A stretch of DNA of 57,910 nt from Lachnospiraceae bacterium (GTDB lineage Bacteria; Bacillota; Clostridia; Lachnospirales; Lachnospiraceae): positions 375,054 through 432,963 of the forward strand of contig CAJTCV010000001.1 in NCBI GenBank assembly GCA_910574805.1. The letters are read 5' to 3'. Both the position numbers and the translations under genes were made by a program. Of the stretch, positions 51,133 through 57,910 are shown one piece after another; position 1 is the first letter of the stretch, and every line of letters starts with the position of its first letter. A model generated the notes under the pieces. The model was given only the letters and a program-made list of their open reading frames with translations. It did no database searches and was not told the origin of the DNA.

Positions 51133-52239
51133 AATTGTTTCTATAAGGGTCTGCTCAACTCCACGTTTAAGACAAACCCATACCTGGAGCGGGCGGTCAT
51201 GACCGGGATTACGAGGATCAGCAAAGAATCCATTTTCTCAGATCTGAATCATCTGACAGTTGTGACATCGACCTCCAGGATGTATGCCGACTGCTTTGGC
51301 TTTACAGAGGAAGAAGTATTTGCTGCACTGGCTGAATATGGGATGCAGGATAAATGTACCGGGGTAAAAAAATGGTATGACGGTTTTACTTTTGGAAAAT
51401 GCAGGGATATTTACAATCCCTGGTCCATCATAAATTTTCTGAAAACAGGGATACGTTCCGCTTACTGGGCCAATACCAGCAGTAATGGTCTGGTGGACAA
51501 GCTGATCCGGGAAGGAAGTACAGAAATAAAAATTTCCATGGAAGATCTTCTGAACGGAGGGCATCTTCGCAGAGAAATAGATGAACAGATTATTTTTGAT
51601 CAGATGGACGCGGACGAAAATGCCATCTGGAGTCTGTTCCTGGCCAGCGGATATCTGAAGGTGGTAAAATATGCACTAAATGAGGATACAGGAGAAGCGT
51701 TGTACGAACTGGCTCTGACGAACAAAGAAGTGGAGATTATGTTCCGAAAGATGATCCGGAAATGGTTTTCCGGTTCAGAATCATCCTGCAACGGCTTTAT
51801 CAGGGCGTTGCTGCAGGATGATGTAAAGTCCATGAATGCATATATGAACCGGGTGGCTCTGGCTATGTTCAGCTGTTTTGACTGTGGAAAAAAGCCTTCT
51901 GCGGAGACGCAGCCGGAACGGTTCTACCATGGCTTTGTGCTGGGACTGGTGGTGGAACTGTCCGGCCGTTATATTATTACATCCAATCGGGAAAGCGGTT
52001 TTGGAAGATATGATGTGATGATGGAGCCGAGGAAGGAGACAGATGATGCAGTGATCATGGAATTTAAGATCAGGGATGCGCAGGATGAGGCGTCTCTGGA
52101 AGACACTGCAGATGCAGCGTTGAAGCAGATGGAAGAGAAACAGTATGAAGTGATTCTGGAGCACAGAGGAATTCCCGGTAAACGGATCCGGAAATACGGT
52201 TTCGCATTTGAAGGGAAAGAAGTTCTGATAAAAAGCTGA
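51133..52239 (+). pseudogene. 5'-truncated AAA-ATPase-like / PD-(D/E)XK nuclease-family gene
   Basis: Residues match the common gut-Firmicute family with an N-terminal AAA-ATPase-like domain (PF09820) and a C-terminal PD-(D/E)XK domain (PF08011). Recognisable homology starts at about 51133 (KGLLNSTFKTNPYLERAVMT), runs through GITRISKESIFSDLNHL and KKWYDGFTFG, and ends with DDAVIMEFKIRDA, which holds the nuclease Asp and ExK. The first roughly 200 residues, including the P-loop, are missing. A TGA in frame at 51124-51126 precedes the homology, and the first ATG (51199) lies inside a conserved segment with no ribosome site. It is most likely a remnant; the 3' part is intact. Confidence 0.8.
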
Positions 52240-52245
52240 TCCCCT

Positions 52246-52277
52246 GGAAGCCCGGGGGCTGACCGCCCCTGGCTTCC
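52246..52277. terminator. GC-rich hairpin between convergent genes
   Basis: GGAAGCC (52246-52252) pairs with GGCTTCC (52271-52277), with an inner GGGG/CCCC stem. It lies between the truncated nuclease gene and the end of the pot operon. T-runs on both sides are weak, so termination is only probable. Confidence 0.5.
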
Positions 52278-52295
52278 GGGATTTCCGGATGCTGT

Positions 52296-53354
52296 CTATT
52301 CCGACAGCACCTGTTTCCACAGCTCGTTATATTTTTCCTCCGCCTCTTCTCCCAGATAGTGGAAGGTCTCACAGCGGGAGAGGACATCATTTCCCGGGAA
52401 CAGCGCTTCGTTGTTCAGGGTTTCCTCATCCTCGATCAGCTCGATGGCGGCAGAGTTGGGGATGGAGTAGTAGATGTACTCAAAGTTTTTCAGTGCGATA
52501 TCCGGACGGCAGAGAAAATCAATCCATTTCTCTGCATTTTCTTTATTCTTGCAGGTGGTGGGGATGACCCAGCAGTCCAGCCAGACGTTGGAGCCCTCTT
52601 CCGGAACCACATACTGCAGATTTTCGTTTTCCTGCTTGCAGATGGTGGCCTCGCCGGAATAGATGACGCCGATGGCGGCTTTTTCTCCGATCATCATATC
52701 CCGTACTTCATCAGTCGTATACTTCAGTACCAGCGGTTTCTGTTCCGTCAGAAGAGCGGCAGCCTCCTGAAGCTCTGCATCATCGGTGGAGTTCAGGGAA
52801 TAACCGCAGGAGATCAGCGCCGGGGCGAAAACATCCCGTGGATTGTTCATCATGACAATATTGTCCGCGTATGTTTCATCCCACAGGCAGTTCCAGCTGG
52901 TGATGGGTTCTTCCACCATGGTCTTGTTGTAAAGAATGCCTACCGTACCCCACAGATAGGGGACCGCGTGGGATGCATCAGGATCAAACCCTTTTACAGT
53001 CTCCGTATATGCCGGGTCGATATTGGAAATGTTGGGGATGTTTTCATAGTCCAGCTCCAGCAGAAGGTCGTTGTCCAGCATCTTCTGGATCATATATTCA
53101 GACGGACAGACCACATCCCAGTCGGCGGCGCCGTTGGCGATGATGGGATACATGTCTTCGTTGGTGTCATAGGTCTTGTAGTTGACCTTGATGCCGGTCT
53201 CTTCTTCAAACATACCGATGACATCTTCATCGATATATTCTCCCCAGTTGTAAACATTCACTTCTCCGTTTTCCCCTGCGGAAGAACCCCCGCAGCCGGT
53301 GAAAATGGTTGCTGCCAGCAGGCAGCCGCATACAGGTAAGATTTTCTTTTTCAT
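52296..53354 (-). CDS. potD: Spermidine/putrescine-binding lipoprotein
   Basis: A 352-residue extracellular binding protein for polyamine import. The signal ends in a lipobox (IFTGC), and the mature part starts NVYNWGEYIDEDVIGMFEEE, a hallmark of PotD/PotF. Further matches are DWDVVCPSEYMIQKML, VPYLWGTVGILYNK and NPRDVFAPALISCGYSLNS. AAGGAG precedes the ATG by 10 bases. It is the last gene of a minus-strand operon (regulator, potA, potB, potC, potD). A large stem-loop in the potC-potD gap may let this subunit accumulate above the membrane parts. Confidence 0.93.
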   Translation of the reverse strand: MKKKILPVCGCLLAATIFTGCGGSSAGENGEVNVYNWGEYIDEDVIGMFEEETGIKVNYKTYDTNEDMYPIIANGAADWDVVCPSEYMIQKMLDNDLLLELDYENIPNISNIDPAYTETVKGFDPDASHAVPYLWGTVGILYNKTMVEEPITSWNCLWDETYADNIVMMNNPRDVFAPALISCGYSLNSTDDAELQEAAALLTEQKPLVLKYTTDEVRDMMIGEKAAIGVIYSGEATICKQENENLQYVVPEEGSNVWLDCWVIPTTCKNKENAEKWIDFLCRPDIALKNFEYIYYSIPNSAAIELIEDEETLNNEALFPGNDVLSRCETFHYLGEEAEEKYNELWKQVLSE

Positions 53355-53382
53355 AATAAAATATACTCCTTATTTAAGTTCC

Positions 53383-53470
53383 GCATCTGGACGGAAAACC
53401 CCCGGTGTCTGGAAGAATGCCATCTCACAGGGTGAGCTGTCATCCTTCCGGGGCTTTCCCATCCAGATGC
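53383..53470 (-). other. Long intercistronic stem-loop between potC and potD
   Basis: Two 23-base arms (53383-53405 and 53448-53470) match at 20 of 23 positions, around a 42-base loop that itself folds by CTCAC/GTGAG. It fills most of the 131-base potC-potD gap. No T-run follows, so RNA processing or stabilisation is more likely than termination. Confidence 0.75.
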
Positions 53471-53485
53471 TGATTTTATTTATAT

Positions 53486-54298
53486 TCAGTGCCGTTCGGC
53501 GGCGAGTGGTTCCCGGGGCTTCAGGTTTACGAAGATCAGAACGAGGAAGACTGCCAGGAACATGATCGTGGAGAGGGCGTACATCTCCGGTTTGATCCCT
53601 TTTCGCAGCTCAGAGTAGATAAGCGTGGAAAGGGTGTCGGCCCCAAGCCCCTTGACAAAGTGGGTGATGACGAAGTCGTCCAGGGACATGGTAAAGGACA
53701 GCAGGAATCCGGACATAACGCCCGGCATGATGTCCGGCAGTACGATGCGGAAAAATGCCTGCCGCTCACCGGCCCCCAGATCCAGGGCGGCTTCGTACAT
53801 GGACAGATTGAGCTGCTTAAGTTTGGGCATTACGCTCAGTACCACATAAGGCAGATTAAAGGTGATATGCCCGATGAGGACCGTTCCGAATCCCATTTCA
53901 AAATGAATGCCCACAACAGAGAGCAGATTCCCCAGAGTGATGAAAAGCAGCATGAAGGCAATGCCTGTGACAATTTCTGCGTTCAGCATGGGGATATTTA
54001 CAATGCTCATGCAGATATTCTGCCGGCGCTTTTTCATGTGATGGATGGCGATGGCGGCAGTGGTGCCAAGGAGGGTTGCAATCGCTGCGGAAAGCACTGC
54101 CAGCAGCAGCGTATTGCCCAGGGCTGCCAGAATCGTCCGGTTTTCAAAGAGCCGCTGATACCATTTCAGGGAAAATCCTCCCCATTTTACCGAGGTCCTG
54201 GAATCATTGAAAGACAGGACCATGAGCGTCACGATGGGCGCATAGAGGAAAAGCACGATCAGAAACAGATAAGCGCGGCTGGACCATTTTTTTATCAT
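53486..54298 (-). CDS. potC: Spermidine/putrescine ABC permease PotC
   Basis: A 270-residue membrane subunit with six helices. It begins RAYLFLIVLFLYAPIVTLMV, followed by the conserved LSFNDSRTSVKWGGFSLKWY. The EAA loop that contacts PotA reads YEAALDLGAGERQAFFRI, followed by VLPDIMPGVMSGFLLSF. The last part SLDDFVITHFVKGLGADTL is typical of PotC. Its ATG overlaps the potB stop (ATGA), which couples their translation. Confidence 0.94.
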   Translation of the reverse strand: MIKKWSSRAYLFLIVLFLYAPIVTLMVLSFNDSRTSVKWGGFSLKWYQRLFENRTILAALGNTLLLAVLSAAIATLLGTTAAIAIHHMKKRRQNICMSIVNIPMLNAEIVTGIAFMLLFITLGNLLSVVGIHFEMGFGTVLIGHITFNLPYVVLSVMPKLKQLNLSMYEAALDLGAGERQAFFRIVLPDIMPGVMSGFLLSFTMSLDDFVITHFVKGLGADTLSTLIYSELRKGIKPEMYALSTIMFLAVFLVLIFVNLKPREPLAAERH

Positions 54299-55104
54299 AA
54301 GACGTTGCCCTCCCCGTTGTCGTATTTGGAAGACAGGACCATGCTGCCGATGATGAAGAGCATAAGCACCAGAGACAGACCGCTTCCCACATGCCAGCTC
54401 GTTCCTTTCATGAACTCCTGTTCGATGACATTTCCAATGAGCAGGATTTTGCCTCCGCCCAGCAGGGTGGAGATGACGAAGGTGGTCAGAGACGGGATGA
54501 ATACCATGGTGATCCCGCTGATCACTCCCGGAAGGCTTAAGGGGAAAATGATCTTGTAAAGGGTCTGGAAGCTGCTGGCGCCCAGGTCTCTTGCTGCATT
54601 GACTACATTTTTGTCAATCTTCGAGATGACATTATAAATAGGAAGGATCATAAACGGCAGGAAGTCATAGACCATGCCGAATACGATGGCAGCCGGCGTG
54701 TTGATAATTTTAAACCGGGGAAGTCCCATCAGCTTAAATAAACTGTCCAGCACGCCGTTGGTGTCCAGAAGAACCACCCATGCCAGAGTGCGCAGCAGAA
54801 AGTTCATCCACATGGGGAGGATGAACAGGAAGATTACGAAGCCGGATCTTCCCAGTCTGCTGCCGGACAGGATCAGCGCCAGCGGATAGGCCAGCAGCAG
54901 ACAGATGGCAGTGCTCAGGAAGGACAGTCCCAGAGAGAGGAACAGCGCCTTGGAATGCTCCGCCGTGGCGATGGCAGCCAGATTTTCCAGAGTGAATGCG
55001 CCAGTGCGGTCCGTCAGTCCGTAGTATACGATGAACAGGAGCGGAATGATGATAAATGCCGCTGCCCATAAAAGATAAGGGTAAGAGAGCGATTTTCTAT
55101 ACAT
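54295..55104 (-). CDS. potB: Spermidine/putrescine ABC permease PotB
   Basis: A 269-residue membrane subunit. It starts with basic residues and [20 protein letters not shown], then six helices, with [20 protein letters not shown] and the EAA loop [20 protein letters not shown] followed by [11 protein letters not shown]. The ATG at 55104 follows a GAGGAGG by about 12 bases and overlaps the potA end by 8 bases. An in-frame ATG at 55125 would place that GAGGAGG inside the gene and lacks a site of its own. It pairs with PotC to form the polyamine channel. Confidence 0.92.
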   Translation of the reverse strand: MYRKSLSYPYLLWAAAFIIIPLLFIVYYGLTDRTGAFTLENLAAIATAEHSKALFLSLGLSFLSTAICLLLAYPLALILSGSRLGRSGFVIFLFILPMWMNFLLRTLAWVVLLDTNGVLDSLFKLMGLPRFKIINTPAAIVFGMVYDFLPFMILPIYNVISKIDKNVVNAARDLGASSFQTLYKIIFPLSLPGVISGITMVFIPSLTTFVISTLLGGGKILLIGNVIEQEFMKGTSWHVGSGLSLVLMLFIIGSMVLSSKYDNGEGNVL

Positions 55105-56170
55105 CCAGTACAACAGCCTCCTCATCTTCTGATTCCGGTTTGTTCATGATCTGTATGTTGAAAGGATCCACCCGGATACTGACTTTCTGTCCTACGGGGT
55201 GCATCTTTGTACTCTGCACCAGCCACTCCTGTCCGCAGGCGGTGACTTCCATCTCATAGTGGACGCCTTTGAAGATCAGGTGGGATACCACGCCGTCCAG
55301 GGTGCCGCACCCGGGCTCTCCCAGCTCCACATCTTCCGGACGGATGACCACATCCACCGGGCGGTTTCTGCCAAAGCCTGTGTCCACGCAGGGGAAGATG
55401 ATGCCGAAGATGTCCACTACTTTATCCTCCAGCATGGTGCCGGGGAAGATGTTGCTGTCACCGATAAAATCAGCAACAAAGGCGTTGGTGGGCTCGTTGT
55501 AGATATCTTCCGGTGTCCCGATCTGCTGGATGTAGCCCTGGTTCATGACTACGATGGTATCGGACATGGTCAGCGCTTCTTCCTGATCATGGGTCACATA
55601 GATGAAGGTGATGCCAAGCTCATTCTTCATGCGGATCAGCTCGTACTGCATTTCCTGCCGGAGTTTCAGATCCAGGGCGCCCAGTGGTTCGTCCAGAAGC
55701 AGGATCTTCGGCTCGTTGACGATGGCCCGGGCGATGGCGATCCGCTGCTGCTGCCCGCCGCTCAGAGAATCGGGCATGCGCTTCTCATAGCCCTCCAGAT
55801 TGACCAGCTTCAGTGCATATTTGATCTTGTCATCGATATAGGCTTTGCTCTTGCCGCTGATCTTCAGGCCGAAGGCGATATTCTCGGCGATGTTCATGTG
55901 GGTGAACAGGGCGTATTTCTGAAATACGGTGTTCAGCTGCCGTTTGTTCGGCGGAAGGGAAGTGATGTCTTCGCCTCCGAAGATCACGCGGCCCTCATCC
56001 GGAGTCTCGAATCCGCCCAGGATCCGCAGGGTGGTCGTCTTCCCGCATCCGCTGGGGCCCAGGAGCGTCAGAAATTTATTTTCATTAAAATACAGGTTCA
56101 GGTCGTCCAGAACCTTGTGTCCGTCGTAGATCTTGGTAATGTTCTGCAGTTCGATCAGTCTGTTGCCCAT
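55097..56170 (-). CDS. potA: Spermidine/putrescine ABC transporter ATPase
   Basis: A 357-residue ATPase that drives polyamine import. Motifs are Walker [16 protein letters not shown]-loop [12 protein letters not shown], signature [16 protein letters not shown], Walker [17 protein letters not shown] and switch His in VTHDQEEAL. The C-terminal 110 residues form a TOBE-type domain ([18 protein letters not shown]) usual for PotA. The gene follows the XRE-cupin regulator gene by 80 bases and overlaps potB. Confidence 0.95.
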   Translation of the reverse strand: MGNRLIELQNITKIYDGHKVLDDLNLYFNENKFLTLLGPSGCGKTTTLRILGGFETPDEGRVIFGGEDITSLPPNKRQLNTVFQKYALFTHMNIAENIAFGLKISGKSKAYIDDKIKYALKLVNLEGYEKRMPDSLSGGQQQRIAIARAIVNEPKILLLDEPLGALDLKLRQEMQYELIRMKNELGITFIYVTHDQEEALTMSDTIVVMNQGYIQQIGTPEDIYNEPTNAFVADFIGDSNIFPGTMLEDKVVDIFGIIFPCVDTGFGRNRPVDVVIRPEDVELGEPGCGTLDGVVSHLIFKGVHYEMEVTACGQEWLVQSTKMHPVGQKVSIRVDPFNIQIMNKPESEDEEAVVLDV

Positions 56171-56250
56171 TGTGCCTGTCTCCTATGGTAGTTCCGCATC
56201 TGCCCCGTCAGTCCGCTGCTGCCCAGAGCCTGAACAGATGCTGTTTTTCA

Positions 56251-56790
56251 TTAAAAATTCGGCGGGGTGCTGATCCAGAGGAATACAGCGCCGCTTTTTT
56301 CGCCTGCTGTGATGTAGTGGCTGGCAGAGGGGGTAAAATAAAAAGATTCCCCTTTTTTTGCCTTGAAAAGCTTTCCGCCCAGATGGATCGTAACAGTGCC
56401 CTGGAGCACATAGCCGAATTCCTCACCCTCGTGGGGGGTGTCCGGATAGGTGGAGCCGCCGGGCTCCAGCGTGACCCGTATGGGTTCCATGGCATTTTTC
56501 TGTGCGTTGGGAATGATCCATTCGATCCGGTTCTTCAGCTCCGCGTCGTATTTCTCGCAGTAGTCTGCATCATGAAAGACGATCTGCTCATCGCTGCTGT
56601 CGCTGAAGAATTCCTTCAGATTCGTCCCGAGGCTGTTGAGGATATCCACCAGCGTGGCGATGGACGGGGAAGTCAGGTCCCGTTCCAGCTGGGAGATAAA
56701 GCCCTTGGACAGTTCACTGCGGTCTGCCAGCTCTTCCTGGGTCAGTCCTTTCATGACACGGAGTTCTTTGATCTTTGGTCCAATATTCAT
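56251..56790 (-). CDS. XRE-cupin regulator of the polyamine operon
   Basis: A 179-residue regulator with an N-terminal XRE helix-turn-helix (IKELRVMKGLTQEELADRSE, then LSKGFISQLERDLTSPSIAT) and a C-terminal cupin domain (PHEGEEFGYVLQGTVTIHLG; FYFTPSASHYI) that may bind a polyamine or related ligand. This architecture is shared with PuuR-type regulators. The ATG at 56790 has GGAGG 11 bases upstream. It is the first gene of the potABCD operon and probably controls it together with itself. Confidence 0.92.
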   Translation of the reverse strand: MNIGPKIKELRVMKGLTQEELADRSELSKGFISQLERDLTSPSIATLVDILNSLGTNLKEFFSDSSDEQIVFHDADYCEKYDAELKNRIEWIIPNAQKNAMEPIRVTLEPGGSTYPDTPHEGEEFGYVLQGTVTIHLGGKLFKAKKGESFYFTPSASHYITAGEKSGAVFLWISTPPNF

Positions 56791-56821
56791 GGTATGAAAG
56801 TCCTCCGTCTGATAAACAAAA

Positions 56822-56874
56822 AGTTTACTAACACTAAACGAATTAACTATATACAGAAATCCCTGTTCTGTCAA
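56822..56874 (-). promoter_or_regulatory. Promoter and candidate operator of the pot operon
   Basis: On the minus strand TTGACA (56874-56869) and TATAGT (56851-56846) are spaced by 17 bases. A GTTTA-N7-TAAAC dyad (about 56823-56839) covers the expected transcription start, where a repressor would block initiation. Confidence 0.75.
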
Positions 56875-57014
56875 TCATTTTTTTCAAAGATCTGTAAATT
56901 TTATGCAGAGCTCCGGCAGATGCAGGTAAAATGACATAAAACCGGGCAGACTGTAGGACAGGAAAGCGACAAGGAAGGGTCAGGAGGCCCGCAGAGAACG
57001 TAAGGAGGAAGAAA

Positions 57015-57629
57015 ATGAAGGAAGTGTATGGTTATGTGCGTGTCAGTACAAAGGAACAGAATGAAGACAGACAGGTCCTGGCGCTCCGCAGAGCGCAGGT
57101 GCCGGGGGAGAATATCTATATGGATAAACTGTCGGGCAAGGATTTCCACCGGCCCATGTATCAGAAGCTTCTGAAGAAGCTGCGGGCGGGAACGCTTCTT
57201 TATATAAAGAGCATCGACCGTCTGGGAAGAAATTACGAAGAGATCCTGGAGCAGTGGAGAATCATCACGAAGGATAAAAAGGCGGATATCGTCGTCCTGG
57301 ACATGCCGCTTCTGGATACCAGAAGGGGAAAGGATCTGATGGGAACCTTTTTAAGCGATATCGTGCTTCAGGTATTGTCCTTTGTGGCGGAAAATGAGCG
57401 GGGAAATATCCGGCAGAGACAGCGGGAAGGGATCGAAGCGGCAAAGCGCAGAGGCGTCCGGTTCGGCAGACCGCCCAAGCCGCTGCCGGAGAATTTCGCA
57501 CAGGTCTGTGAGCGCTGGTTCCAGGGGGAGATCAGCGGGACCAGAGCTGCAAAGCTGTGCGGGATGCCTTCTCCGACATTTTACCGGAAAGCGGAACTGC
57601 ACAGAAAAGAAGCAGACGGATACAGATAA
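57015..57629 (+). CDS. Serine recombinase (resolvase/invertase family)
   Basis: A 204-residue site-specific recombinase. The catalytic Ser is in YGYVRVSTKEQNEDRQ near residue 11; the other active-site region reads IKSIDRLGRNYEEILEQW. The long helix ENERGNIRQRQREGIEAAKR and a C-terminal helix-turn-helix (GTRAAKLCGMPSPTFYRK) place it with small resolvases and DNA invertases rather than large integrases. AAGGAGGAAG precedes the ATG. Its last 11 codons and stop form the outer end of a perfect 104-base inverted repeat, so its own DNA is part of a symmetric structure, possibly a substrate of the enzyme. Confidence 0.92.
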   Translation: MKEVYGYVRVSTKEQNEDRQVLALRRAQVPGENIYMDKLSGKDFHRPMYQKLLKKLRAGTLLYIKSIDRLGRNYEEILEQWRIITKDKKADIVVLDMPLLDTRRGKDLMGTFLSDIVLQVLSFVAENERGNIRQRQREGIEAAKRRGVRFGRPPKPLPENFAQVCERWFQGEISGTRAAKLCGMPSPTFYRKAELHRKEADGYR

Positions 57630-57910
57630 AACAGGAAAAAAATACCGGACGAATGCCCGGAGATAAAAAGATCTTTCTCAAAAAGTGTACCTTTTGGGCA
57701 TTCTTCCCAATATGTAAGATTCTCCTGAAAACATGGTTTCCTGTTCTTGATTTTTTGACAAAAATATGCTAAAGTTTTTCATGGTCGTGCCGATATACCT
57801 ATATATCCAAAAGGTACACTTTTTGAGAAAGATCTTTTTATCTCCGGGCATTCGTCCGGTATTTTTTTCCTGTTTTATCTGTATCCGTCTGCTTCTTTTC
57901 TGTGCAGTTC
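57594..57910. repeat. Perfect 104-base inverted repeat around a 109-base spacer
   Basis: 57594-57697 and 57807-57910 are exact reverse complements (104 of 104). The repeat runs to the last base of the window, so its true length is unknown. The left arm includes the final 36 bases of the recombinase gene. Each arm has a CCGG/CCGG hairpin followed by a T-run when read outward from the spacer. The AT-rich spacer (57698-57806) holds promoter-like boxes. Either this is an invertible element or a fold-back at a contig end. Confidence 0.9.
57755..57783 (+). promoter_or_regulatory. Possible promoter inside the inverted-repeat spacer
   Basis: The spacer reads TTGATT, 17 bases, then TAAAGT preceded by TG (an extended -10); a TTGACA overlaps the same stretch. 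If the spacer inverts, the promoter direction would flip. The boxes are imperfect and the stretch is AT-rich, so chance resemblance is possible; positions are approximate within a few bases. Confidence 0.35.

Noticed and set aside
52359-53339. Antisense open frame opposite potD, and similar ones opposite potC and potA
   Set aside because: They mirror confident ABC transporter genes and show no signal, motif or ribosome site of their own.
57015-57910. Insertion sequence or transposon end
   Set aside because: There is no transposase, and the inverted arms flank a 109-base spacer instead of the recombinase gene, so a standard insertion-sequence layout does not fit what is visible.

Overview
The window looks like a spore-forming, Gram-positive gut Firmicute of the Lachnospiraceae type. 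The basis is a GerA-family germination protein, a tryptophan T-box riboswitch, strong GGAGG ribosome sites with occasional TTG/GTG starts, and a Firmicutes-style Tad pilus locus with Flp1-like, DUF5702-like and DUF6382-like proteins. It holds about 48 genes, densely packed and mostly on the + strand. I saw no rRNA, tRNA, CRISPR array or insertion sequence.

Layout. 2-2186: end of a nucleoside ABC permease gene, a YczE-like membrane protein and purine nucleoside phosphorylase (nucleoside uptake and salvage). 2232-5493: promoter, Trp T-box and a trpXYZ-type ABC transporter. 5542-14307: satellite locus with prepilin peptidase, PP2C phosphatase, Ser/Thr kinase, small membrane protein and a 1,798-residue Ig-repeat surface protein. 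14385-22553: housekeeping block (rimO, pgsA, cinA-like, nrdG, dut, ppx, ppk, HAD hydrolase). 22691-26832: N-acetylmuramic acid operon (RpiR regulator, murQ, PTS EIIBC, double GNAT). 26822-28690 (minus strand): GerA-family protein and an XRE regulator. 28780-51105: large Tad pilus cluster. 51133-52239: a 5'-truncated AAA/PD-(D/E)XK gene. 52296-56790 (minus strand): XRE-cupin regulator and potABCD. 57015-57910: serine recombinase ending inside a perfect 104-nt inverted repeat.

The most striking content is the Tad cluster. After the secretion core (TadA ATPase, TadB and TadC membrane proteins, Flp pilin, two TadE-like pseudopilins, a DUF5702-like pseudopilin, prepilin peptidase, TadZ) come a FHA-domain protein, a PP2C phosphatase, two small membrane proteins and a Ser/Thr kinase fused to an extracytoplasmic beta-propeller-like domain. 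A surface protein and two TPR membrane proteins follow. This is a full write, read and erase Ser/Thr phosphorylation set. The satellite locus at 5.6-14.3 kb repeats the logic with a second peptidase, phosphatase, kinase and surface protein. I infer a pilus whose assembly or deployment is gated by Thr phosphorylation, in analogy to the PpkA-PppA-Fha control of type VI secretion. An XRE repressor candidate is divergently encoded, with a palindrome next to the pilus promoter.

All functional names rest on reading motifs and recalled family resemblance. No database search was run.
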